Source: Mastigamoeba balamuthi
Taxonomy: Eukaryota; Evosea; Mastigamoebida; Mastigamoebidae
Direction: 5' to 3'
NCBI GenBank assembly: GCA_902651635.1
Contig: CACRSC010001923.1
Span: 129,072 to 193,071, forward strand
Length of the DNA stretch: 64,000 bases
The translations under genes were made by a program, and so were the position numbers. Below, in pieces: positions 11,555 through 22,578 of this stretch. The stretch's first letter is position 1. Each line of letters begins with the position of its first letter. Below the pieces are notes generated by a model. The model did no database searches. It was not told the DNA's origin and saw only the letters and a program-made list of their open reading frames with translations.

Positions 11555-11782
11555 CACACTCTCTCCAGTGCATGGGTTTCCGGCGAGTGGAGTAAGACTT
11601 GAGTAAGTCGCACACAACAAACGCCAAAGCAGAAGCTGAACGGTCAAAACACAAGATAAGTGCCTTGATTCTGCACTTGTGCGTCGCAGTTGCACTCGCA
11701 CCAGGGTCATGAGTACCTTTTCTCAGACTGTGGGGGATGCGAATGAGATTGGTTATTCTTTCACCGAAAGGAGGGAAGAGTG

Positions 11783-14740
11783 TCAAAGGGGCAGCATGAC
11801 GCAGGCCACGGCCAAGCACACAGCACACACAGAGGTGTACAGGGTGCTCGCTGCACTGGCGAAAGAGCTCTCAGACATCTGAGAGTGCTTGGGTATGCTC
11901 CAGGAGCTTGCGGAGCTGTGCAAACCAGAGCTCGATGAGCTACTTGACACTTCCGACGAACTTGACACGGCCACAGGGAAGCAGTCGCCGCCATCCCACG
12001 AGCAGCTCGACGTGTTGCACTCTGCCAGTCGCAAGTGAGCATCTGGCAAGCGAATGCTCATTCAGAGGTTATGCGAACCAGTGTCGCACTGGCCATCGTG
12101 GATCCAGCTCTTGAGGCAGAGGGGCGCGCAGCCCACGAGGGACTGGCAGTCGGGGGCGTCGTAGCCGCAGGCGCTGTTCATGCACGCGGGGTCGCAGACG
12201 CTGTTGTTCCTGTGGATCACCGGCAGACACCCCGGCGCACACTGTACCGACGTCCTGAGGTCGAAGCAGTCGCCCCCCTCGAACCCGCACGACGCCTGCG
12301 CGCATGGCGAGCGTCGCGAGCATGACAGAAGAGGCTACTTAGTCGGAGTCATCTGAGATGGAGTGAAACCAGGGCGCACAGCTCCCGCGCACTCGGGCTG
12401 GCAGTAGCCGTCGGCTGCCCACTTCCTGAGGCACTTGCCGTCGTTACAAGTATTCATTATGCAGTCGCCTCTGTCCCACTTGCAGGCGCTGGTGAAGCAG
12501 GCCTCATCGCAGACGCCGTTGCCCACATGGGAGCTGTTGCAGCCCACCGAGCAGAAGTGCTCCCCGACTTGCCCCTCGCACATCCCTCCGTCCCAGTTGC
12601 ATTGCGCCTGTGCGAGAGATGCGCTCAGAATCAGAGCCAGAGAGGCGCAGGGCAGGGAGCGTACGTTGTGGCAGGCCGAGTCGCACTGGCTGTTGTTGAT
12701 CATGGAGAGGCTGCACCTGGGCGCGCAGAACAGGCAGTCGCCCCCGTCGTACAGGCACTCGCTCTGCTCCGCCAGGCACGTTGTCAGGTTGCACAGCGGC
12801 AGATCATATCGCATGCTGTACGCACGGTGTTGTAGCGCTTGCTGCATCGGCCGTTGCCCAGGGCATCCAGAGGCGCGTGGCAGCTCGAGTATTTGTCGCA
12901 GTCGCCGCCGTCGAAGTTGCACTCCTTGACGTTGCACGCGGGGTCGCACACGCCGTTGTGGAGGTCTCTGCTGAGACAGAAGAGGGCGCACGAGTTGTTG
13001 TACGCCGCACAGTCGCCACCGTCATAACTGCAGTTGGCCTGCCGTCGGATGTTGGTTTAGACAATACAGAAAGTTATTCATCCCCCAAAACCCCCCATCA
13101 GAGGCACTCCTCGGGCATCGTACGTTGTAGCACCCCGGGTTGCACTCCTTGTTGCGGACGAGGGTCAGGGGACACTTGGGAGAGCAGTACTGGGAGGGGC
13201 AGTCGTCGCCGTCGAACGAGCACATGGCCTGTGCTTACCGAGTGAGCCAGAGACACAGTGCCACTCTCCGACGCACATTGAGGCAGCTGCGATCGCAGAC
13301 TTTGTTGTCGACCATCGACGAGAGGCAGTTGTCGGCGCAGACGTCCTTGCACAGGTTGTTGTCGAGCCCGCAGGCGTTGGTGGCGCACTGCACGTCGCAG
13401 ACGTCGTTGGCGAGCATCTCCGGAGTGCACCCGGCACTGCAGCTGCGGTTGCAGTCGCCGCCATCCCACTGGCACGCCTCCGAGTAGCACAGGATGTTGC
13501 AGTACCCGTTCCCAATTTGACTATCGAATTAATTAGTTTAAATGCTGTGGGATTCGGACTGGAAACGAAAAAAAACGGATGGCAACGCACTTCATGGGGC
13601 AGTTGCAGACCTTGTCGCCCCTGTCGACGGCGGCCATGGTACTGTCGATCCACTGGCGGAACTCGCTGACGCGCGTGTAGATGCCGGGCTTCTGGGGCCG
13701 TGCGCATCCGGGGCCGAAGCTCGTGATGCCCACCTGCACGTAAGTGCCGTCCTCCTCGAGGTGCAGAAGCGGCCCCCCGCTGTCGCCCTGGCACGTGTCG
13801 CGGCCTCCCTCGTTGAACCCCGTGCACAGCACTGCATCGCGACACGGGCGCGGGAAACGGGTGAGAATGCTGCTTTCTTCGGCTCACACTGCCACTAATC
13901 GAAGGCTGCGCACTCGACTCGCCGATGTCTGGGAGGTTGTCGAGCCTGCCGCAGTCGGCGCGCGAGACGATGGGCAGCTTGGTCTCCATCAGGGTAAATG
14001 GGAAAAGCCCATTCTCGAAGGTGAAGCCCCATCCGATGCCCCACACCTTGGCCCCCGCCCTGCAGGCCAGACGTGCGTGTGCCGTCCAGGAATAAAAAAT
14101 TATTGAACCTCCTTGCAAAAAAGGCAATAGCGAGCGCAGAGTCGCACTGAAGGTCGGGATAGTCGGCTGTTGCTATGCGCGCGAGCGGTAGGCCCGTGAT
14201 GGGGCGGTCGATCTTCAGCAGCGCGACGTCATCTTTTTGAGATTTGTGAATTGCTGTTTTTCCTCTGGTTGTGACTGAGGAATATCGTACTGTGCAGCAC
14301 GCGCAGGTCAAAGCCCGGGTGCGTGATGGCACGGACGATCGTCCTGCGCTGTCCCGTCGATGCGTTTCGGGGCGTCAGCGTGCCAGCGGCCACCAGGTAG
14401 CCCGGGGAGCATCCGTGGGTCAGCGAGTCGGAGCCGTGGTCGACGCAGTGCGCGGCCGTCAGCACCCACGTGGGCGCGATCAGCGCAGCCCCGCACCCTG
14501 TGACGGTCACCCCCTCGTAGGGCGAAAACAGAATGGCTGCAAGCGGGCGTATAATGAGTCGGGAAGAATGGGATGAGAGGGAGATATTGTTTTGATTATC
14601 GCACAGGTCATCCAGGGGTACTTGGCAACAGAGGGCACGGCGTTTCCATTTATGATTCGGGTAGAGGGATTGGCTACGCGTGCGTCGATGGCGAGGGCTA
14701 CCGCCACACAGATGGACAGCATCGAAGTACAGGTTCTCAT
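11783..14740 (-). CDS. Protease gene C: S1 trypsin domain plus LNR repeats
   Basis: The signal peptide [19 protein letters not shown] precedes [18 protein letters not shown]. His (LTAAHC), Asp ([14 protein letters not shown]) and Ser ([10 protein letters not shown]) exons are present, and the S1 specificity residue is Asp. Following exons give about eleven LNRs: [10 protein letters not shown]-type modules, the six-Cys pair SCALFC...[20 protein letters not shown], a module with altered cysteines (GRCSKRYN) and the terminal [14 protein letters not shown]. The tail has a 10-residue Ser block and ends [17 protein letters not shown]-signal-like. Introns interrupt LNRs after the CYN/CHN Asn, as in gene A. 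The intron after the protease domain is more diverged than in A/B, so C is an older member of the A-C subgroup. Confidence 0.87.
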
Positions 14741-15538
14741 GGCGAAGGTCTGGCAGCTCAGTACCAGGTAGAGATCAGTTCAAATGTGCAATGTGAAACC
14801 AGCCAAGCGTAACAAATTATGATATGAATCCAGGTTTTCCATGTCATCTTTGAATTGAGATTATATTGCAAAAAGGCAAAATTAGTCCAAGTCGCACACC
14901 TCGGGATGTTCTTGACTGTTGTCGCTTTGTGAACAACCCAGATGTAGTCAATGAAAAAGGTTTGGTGGTAAAGGAATGTGTGGGGTTCTGCACGACCGGT
15001 AAAGCGGTCGGGAGTGTTGCGAAACAGAGCTCTCGAGAACACACACGACAATGTCATCATTCGTGGCGATGGAAAAATAGGGTAAAACTGTTGCAAACCC
15101 CAGTCTCATAGGTGTACCATTTACAAATAAGGAGGATTTTGCATAACGAGCTGAGTGTGTCCAGACGCTGCACGGAGAGGTAATTGTGCTCGAATGTCCA
15201 TTGGTGTACCGCGCAGTGAGCACAGGCCCGCGGCGCACAACCCACAGCTGCCTGCGGGCCATGTCCCCACCATCGAATCTGATCAATGGTTCCAACGTAG
15301 CTCCCACTCTGCTCTGTTTGGCCGCAACAGAGTGGCGTCCGAGGGATGGGGCGATTGTGTGGATTGTGCTCTCGATGGGTCCTCCAGCATCTTAGATTGA
15401 GGGCAGTCGTTCTGTTGTCCACCTCGCCGAATCGCCGGCTGTACCTTGTGAAGTATCGAGCCGGGAACAGGAGACCTCGTGCAAAGTTGATTTCAATCTC
15501 ATTGTTGTGGAAGCCTGTGTGTGCAGGCCATCGCCCGG
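14741..15538. other. Intergenic, no gene seen
   Basis: About 800 bp between protease genes C and D. Less GC-rich than the genes, with no coding pattern. The right part is 3' flank of gene D and the left part should contain the promoter of gene C. Confidence 0.4.
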
Positions 15539-18500
15539 CTAGGCAGTCGCCAGTGCGATTACCGTGATGGCGAGCGCGGCGCCAGCAACACGAAGGTCCG
15601 TTGCAGCGCTGGCGTGGCTCAGGGCCGCTGGCCTCTGCGAGGACATCTCAGAGCTGGAGCTGCGGCGGTGGGCCGAGGACGACGACGAGGAGGCAACAGA
15701 GCAGTCACCGCCATCCCACGAGCACTTGGAGGTGTTGCACTCTGCAATGCAGGCGTGTTAGAAGCCCCGAGACCCAGAAGAAGACCCGCCGGACTGGCAG
15801 TCCGCAGACAGAAAGCCGAAGGAATGGGGAAATCAGAGTGGAGTGAGCACAGCACGTACCAGGGTCGCACTCGCCGTCGTGGATCCAGCTCTTCACGCAG
15901 TAGGGCGAGCACCCAAAGAGCGCCTGGCAGTCTGCAGCGTCGTAGCCGCAGGCGGCGTTGATGCACTCGGGGTCGCACTGGCCGTTGTTCAGGTGCCACT
16001 CGGGGTAGCACCCGGGCGCGCACTGCTTCTCCGGCGCCGTGTCGAAGCAGTCGCCGCCGTCAAACCGGCACGACCCCTGCGGAGACGCATAGGGCACAGT
16101 ACACAAACGAACGTGGGCACTGTGGGCTGGCGGAAGGGGGAGCAGGAGAGGCACGTGGGGGAGCGACGCACGACGGCGCATTCAGTCTGGCAGACACCGT
16201 CCCCGATCCACTGCGTGATGCAGTCGCCGTCGTTGCACGAGTTCTCGTCGCCGTCGCAGTCGGTGCCGTCCCAGTGGCACTTCAAGTTGAAGCAGGCCGC
16301 GTCGCACACGCCGTCGACCACCTGCGCCTTGCGGCAGCCGACAGAGCACGTGTCGTTGCCCACGGCCCCCGCGCACATGCCGCCGTCCCACTTGCACGCG
16401 GCCTGCGAGATGGATGGCGGAGGGCGGCCCGAGGGCATGAGACACGGCCTCGGGGCAGTGCGTGCTCCGTTGTCGCCCAGCGCACGTTGTAGCACGCGGG
16501 GTCGCAGACGTCGTTGCTGGCGAGCGTTGCGCTGCACTCTGGCGCGCAAAGGAACAGGCAGTCGCCCCCGTCGTGCTGGCACTCGCTCTGGGAGGACCCG
16601 CCGTGAGTTGCGCGGGCACACGAGGCGCGAGAGGGCTCACAGTGTTGTAGAGTCGGTCGCAGTGGCCGTCGCCCAGCCGTCCCAGCGGAGCGCTGCACTT
16701 GGAGTACTTGTCGCAGTCGCCCCCGTCGGAGCGGCACTCCTTGACGTTGCACTCGGGGTCGCAGTGGCCGTCCTTGACCTGCCTGTCCTCGCAGAGCAGC
16801 GCGCAGCTGCTGTTGTAGGCCGCGCAGTCGCCGCCGTCGTAGTTGCACTTGGCCTGCGGGGGCGGAGCAAAACCACAGTCAGCTTCCACATACGGAGAAG
16901 ACCAACGAACGTTGTAGCACTCGGGGTTGCACTTGTCATTGCCCAAGAGGGCCGGGGGGCACAGAGGGCTGCAGAACTGCGAGACGCAGTCGCTCCCGTC
17001 GTACGAGCACGCGCTCTGATTTGTGCACTCCAGAGTCAGTTGAACGCACATGGCACAGAGAATCAAAGTTGCCCCACCGTCAGGCACGCGGCGTCGCAGT
17101 GGGTGTCGTTGACCATGGACCGGAGGCAGTGGTCTGCGCAGATGCCGCCGCAGGCGAAGTTGTCCCTGTAGCACTCGGAGGAGGCGCACTGCACGTCGCA
17201 GACGTCGTTGGCGAGCATCTCCGGAGTGCACCCCTCGCTGCACATCGTGTCGTTGCAGTCGCCGCCGTCCCACTGGCACGCCTCGGTGTAGCACAGCATG
17301 TTGCAGTGCCCGTTGTCGATGTTCCTTGGATTCAACACGAATCAATTGAAATGAACTAGAAAAACCGCCTCGGCCCTTGCGTACTTGTGGGGGCAGCCGC
17401 AGACCTTGGCGCCGCCGTCGACGGCCGCCATGGTGCTCTCGATCCATTGGTGGAACTCGCTGATGCGCGTCCAGACGCCCGGCTTGCCACTGCGGGCGCA
17501 GCCGACGCCCCAGCTGGTGAGGCCCACCTGCACGACGCTGCCGTTGCTGCCCACGTGCACCAGCGGCCCCCCGCTGTCGCCCTGGCACGAGTCCCTCCCG
17601 CCCTCGGCGTACATCGTGCACAGCGCTGCAGTGCGAGGGTGGTTGGCGTTGGTGCGATCGTGGGGGTGCTGCGAGGACGCACTGGAGTTGGGGAGGGCGG
17701 GCTTCTTGTTGAGGCGCCTGCAGTCGTCGCGCGAGACGATCGGCAGCTTCACCTCCATCAGCGACGCAGGGTCGGTCCCGCCGTCGTACAGGATGCCCCA
17801 CCCGATGCTCCACACCTTGGCCCCGGCCCTGCGGGTGCCAGCAGAAGCGTGGGAACCGGAGCAGCAAACACAACAAACGCGAATCGCTGAACAAACGGCA
17901 GAAAAAAGAAAACTGACAAGAAATGAAACGCGCGGCTCACGCGAGGTCTGGGTAGTCGCTCGCCGCCAGCTTGACAGACTGCACGCCCTCGATGGCGTCG
18001 GCGAGCTTCAGGAGCGCCACGTCATCTGAACCGAGCGGAACACAACGCGCCGCACTTAGCAAAATCCAAAACACAAAAAAACCCAACAACGAAACCGCGT
18101 CGTGAAGTCCGCACTGTGCAGGCCGTGGTGGTGGTCGAAGTCCGGGTGGGCGATGGGGAGCAGGACCCTCGCTGTCTTGGCGGTGGCCAGCTTGGCGGGC
18201 GTCAGGGAGCCGACGGCGACGAGCTTGCCCGGAGGGAACCCGCTGTCGAGCTCCTTGTCGGCCGTGTGGACGCAGTGCGCTGCCGTCAGCACCCACGTCG
18301 GCGCGATCAGCGTCCCCCCGCACATTGAGACTTCCTCGCCCCTCCCGGTGGTCCACATCAGCGCTGGGGCAGCGCAGGACACGTCAGAGAGAAGAGACCC
18401 GTCGGGTTCGAAAAAAACAGCCCTGTGGGGTAGAGAACTCCTGGAGCGAAGGGAAAGCAGCGGGGAGAAGAGCGTGCAGGTCATCCAGGGGTACTTGGAG

Positions 18501-18613
18501 GCAGTGGAGACGGGGTCGCCGTTGACCTCGCGCTGCGTGTGGGTGCCCTCTGGGCGGCCGAGAGCGAGGGCTGCAGCAACGGTTGCAAGGAAGAGGGGGG
18601 AAGACCTCCACAT
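15539..18613 (-). CDS. Protease gene D: S1 trypsin domain plus LNR repeats
   Basis: Start at the Met of MWRSSPLFLATVAAALALG, a signal peptide. The mature region begins with the atypical [12 protein letters not shown] in place of RIVNGN; this is shared only with gene E. Triad: [20 protein letters not shown] and QGDSGGPLV; residue 189 Asp (GRDSCQGDS). The domain closes [13 protein letters not shown]. LNRs run from [20 protein letters not shown] through [30 protein letters not shown] and AACKWDGGMC to [14 protein letters not shown], about eleven in all. The tail is a run of Ser, then a hydrophobic end (GAALAITVIALATA) fitting a GPI-anchor signal. D and E are a sister pair. Confidence 0.87.
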
Positions 18614-18948
18614 TTCTGTTCTGTACTGCTGAGCAGACCAAAGAGAAATACAGTTGTGGAGAGCGAACAGCACCTGGCGGCACCCAGGCGTTTTCCGACA
18701 CATACAAAAATATCTCGCTCAGGCTCGTGTGTGGTGTGCCTTTCACTTTTCCGGTGCAACTGTCCGATAAGCACGATTGAAGACCCGCAAAATAAAAATG
18801 AGCCTCGCAGAATTTAAATCCAATTTGTAACTCAATCCTATGCACACAGGAATCCCGCTGCTGGTGTAAAGCTAGCTTAGGCATGAGCGCAGAATCATTT
18901 GTTGGCTAGGCGTTGTAGGGTACGGAGGTGCGGGAGGCTGAGAGGGCA
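18614..18948. other. Intergenic spacer between protease genes E and D
   Basis: Short spacer holding the 5' flank of gene D and the 3' flank of gene E. No coding pattern or repeat seen. Confidence 0.4.
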
Positions 18949-21900
18949 CTAGAACGACAGAGACGCTGCGACGGACGCGCACAGAGCAGCTCCGGCAGTA
19001 ATGCCAACGGCCGTTGCGGCACTGGCAAAGCTGAGAGGCTCCTCGCTTGGCTTGCTGCTGCTGTGGCCATCGCCCTTGCTGCTTGCGGCAGTGCTGTGGG
19101 CGTCCCCGCTCGAGGACTTCCTGCTGCTCTCATCGGAGCTGCTTGCCGTCTTGGAGCTATGTGCCGACGAGGCAGCGGGGCAGTCGCCGCCATCCCACGA
19201 GCAGTTGTGCGTGTTGCACTCTGCAGAAAGAGCAGTCAGCAACAACGAAAAAACGAAGTCAAAATTGGGAGAAAACAAAGTGGGATTCCGAGCACTCACC
19301 AGGGTCGCACTCGCCGTCGTGGATCCAGCTGTCCAGGCAGTAGGGCGAGCACCCGAAGAGCCTGTTGCAGTCGGCAGCATCGTATCCGCAGGCGGCGTTG
19401 ATGCACTCGGGGTCGCACTGGCCGTTGTTCAGGTGCCACTCGGGGTAGCACCCGGGCGCGCACTGCTTCTCCGGCGCCGTGTCGAAGCAATCGCCGCCGT
19501 CAAACTGGCACGACCCCTGTGGCATGCAGCAGTCTGGGTCAGCGCTGGGAGGAGGAGAAGGAGAGCCCCGGGGGCGAGGGAGCGGAGGACCGCGCACGTG
19601 GACGCAGTCGGGCTGGCAGACGCCGTCGTTAATGTGGCTCTTGAGGCAGTTGAGGTGGTTGCACGTGCTCGAGTCGCAGTCGTAGCCGTCCCAGTTGCAC
19701 GCGGAGTTGTAGCAGGCCTCGTCGCACTTGTAGTTGTTGATCATCGACTTGAGGCAGCCGACGGCGCACGTGTCGTTGCCCACCAGCTTGGCGCACTTGC
19801 CGTTGTCCCACTTGCACGCCTCGGTGTAGCACTGCGGGTCGCACTTGGTGTTGCCCAGCAGCGCCGCGTTGCAGAGGGGCGCGCACGCGAACAGGCAGTC
19901 GCCCCCGTCGTAGAGGCACTCGCTCTGTGTTGCGTTGTGCGGTCAGAAGCGCACGCCCAGAGGGCTGGGGCCGAGCGGGACGCACGGTGTTGTAGAGCCT
20001 GTTGCACTTGCCGTCGCCGAGGGTCTTGAGCGGGGCGCCGCACTGCGCGTACTTGTCGCAGTCGCCGCCGTCAAAGTTGCACTCCTTGACGTTGCACGCG
20101 GGGTCGCAGCGGCCGTCCTTGACGTAGAACGACGGGCAGAACAGCGCGCAGCTCGTGTTGTAGCGGACGCAGTCGCCCTTGTCGTAGTTGCACTCGGCCT
20201 GCGGGGGCTGTGAGAACTGCGGGGCAGAGCTGCCGTCGACGGCGGGGCGCTGCGCACAGTGTAGCAGTCGGCGTCGCAGTACCCGTCGCCCAGCCACTTG
20301 GGGTTGCACTTGGGAGCGCACATCTGCGCTGCGCAGTCGCCGCCGTCGTACGAGCACGCGCTCTGCGCCCGCCAGGACACAACGGTCAGCAGAGAGGGAG
20401 AGAGAGGCGCAGAGGGCAGAGGTCATGTGGGGCGCACAGTCATGCACGCGGCGTCGCAGTGGGTGTCGTTGATCATGGACGTGAGGCAGTTGCTGGCGCA
20501 GAGGCCGTGGCACGCGCTGTTGTCGTAGCCGCAGGCCGAGGAGGCGCACTGGGCGTCGCAGACGTTGTTGGCGAGCATCTCCACCGTGCAGCCGGCGCTG
20601 CACTTGGTCTTGTTGCAGTCGCCGCCGTCCCACTGGCACGCCTCGTTGTAGCACAGCATGTTGCAGTACCCGTTCCCGATGTTCCTGTGATGCCCCGAAA
20701 TCAATTGATGTCGGGAGAAAGAGAGGGAAAACTAATCGCGGGGGCGAAGTTTGCAGCGCACGCAGTGGGACAGCCGCAGACCTTGGCGCCGCTGTCGACG
20801 GCAGCCATGGTGCTCTCGATCCACTGGCGGTGGTCGCTGATGCGCGTCCAGACGCCCGGCTTGCCGCTGCGGGCGCAGCCGACGCCCCAGCTGGTGAGGC
20901 CCACCTGCACGACGCTGCCGTTCTTGCCGACGTGCACCAGCGGCCCCCCGCTGTCGCCCTGGCACGAGTCCCTCCCGCCCTCGGCGTACCCCGTGCACAG
21001 CGCTGCGACCAGAGGGCGGTGCGTGAGAAGGGCTCGGGACGTGGCGCTGGCAGGGGCGCTGCGAAGACGCACTGGAGTTGAGGATGCCGGGCTTCTTGTT
21101 GAGGCGCCTGCAGTCGTCGCGAGAGACGATCGGCAGCTTCACCTCCATCAGCGCCGCCGGGTCGGGCCCGCCGTCGTACAGGATGCCCCACCCGATGCTC
21201 CACACCTTGGCTCCAACACTGTAGGACGCGACCCCGAGCCGTTAGCGAAAGAGGGGGGAGGGCACCGGCGCAGACAACACTTGTGTTCATACAAAATGTA
21301 CGCCAAGAGGGCATAAACACAGCAGATCGGCGGACGCACGGGAGATCAGGGTAGTCGGCAGTCGCCAGGTTGACGGCCTGCACGCCCTCGATGGGCGTGG
21401 CCAGCTTCAGCAGCGCCAGGTCGTCTGCGTTGTGGGGCGGAGTCTGTGAGGTCCACGAGAAGTCGCTTGGTTCGCGGGCGTACGGCGCTTGACGACGTGC
21501 TCGAAGTCCGGGTGGGCGAAGGGGAGCAGGACCTTGCTCCTCTTGGTCGTCGCGGCCACGGTGGGGGTCAGGGAGCCGACGGCGACGACCTGGCCCGGAG
21601 GGAACCCGCTGCCCAGGTCCTTCGTCCCGGTGTCGATGCAGTGCGCTGCCGTCAGCACCCACGTCGGCGCGATCAGCGACCCGCCGCACGTCGAGTACTC
21701 GTTCCCGCTGTACGACCCGCTGGCCAGCAGCGCTGGAGACCGAGGCGCACGTGAGGAGTGCAGTGCACCAGAGAAAAACCGAGCAGGGAAGAACACAAAG
21801 GGGCCGGGAAAAACTGCTGCTGTTTTCCAGAGCCGAGCGCGCAGACGGGCCGCCTGTGCGGAAATCGGGGCGGGGCGCAGCGCGTACAGGTCATCCAGGG

Positions 21901-22014
21901 GTACTTGGAGGCCGAGGGCACGGGGTCGCCGTTGACCTCGCGCTGCGTGTGGGTGGCGGGGTCGAGGGCGAGGACCACAGCCACGGCTGCTGCGAGGACT
22001 GCAATGGTCCGCAT
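18949..22014 (-). CDS. Protease gene E: S1 trypsin domain plus LNR repeats
   Basis: Signal peptide [18 protein letters not shown], then [21 protein letters not shown] as in gene D. Triad: [20 protein letters not shown] and QGDSGGPLV; residue 189 Asp. The domain ends [13 protein letters not shown]. LNRs start at [20 protein letters not shown]. One exon differs from the rest: the usual WDGGMC module reads [19 protein letters not shown]. The last LNR is [14 protein letters not shown]. The tail is the longest of the family, rich in Ser/Lys/Asp/His, and ends [21 protein letters not shown]-signal-like. Gene order, strand and intron positions match gene D. Confidence 0.87.
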
Positions 22015-22578
22015 GGCTTGCTGCTGTTCCGGGCCGCTGTGCGGGTGTGGCAACAATGAGGGGGTTCAAATACTGTGGCACAGGGAGATCTTTTTTCCGT
22101 GATGACTCGGTTATCTCTCAATCCAAAACTGCACCTTTCGGATTCCGTTGAGGAAAAGCGTAACATTCGGTAAAACGGGGCACAGCGCGCAAGGCTGTCT
22201 ATCGGCATGCCGGCATCTCCGCCACAAGGGCTGTAGCAATTTCGCGCCATCGTGGATCACGCACAGCTCATGACGAGAATACCAAATTGGCGAAGGTGCA
22301 GAAGCAAAAACGATCACCGACGGCTCTCCCACCACCCGAAGAGGAGGTGCCGCGATGATCACTGCTCTGCTCTCTGTGGCCTTTTTGGGCTCATAACTTT
22401 GCGCATTCAGGAATGGGATGTTCCACTTGCAAAAAAGAACTCTCTTGAACTGCAGAACGGGCACCGGTGATCTTATGAGTCCGCCGGCCCATGAGGACAG
22501 CGAGAAGACAGCCGGAGTGGAGCTGCGCACACGCGGTCTGCAGTGGTCGAGAGCACACAGAGGAGATCGGGAGGGGCG
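22015..22578. other. Intergenic, no gene seen
   Basis: Spacer between genes E and F. Mixed composition, no LNR or trypsin remnants and no coding pattern detected. Confidence 0.4.

Noticed and set aside
10349-11710. Long minus-strand open frame (about 450 codons) opposite the kinase gene
   Set aside because: Arg/His/Ala-rich with no domain pattern. It is the GC-driven shadow of the plus-strand kinase exon, which carries clear catalytic motifs.
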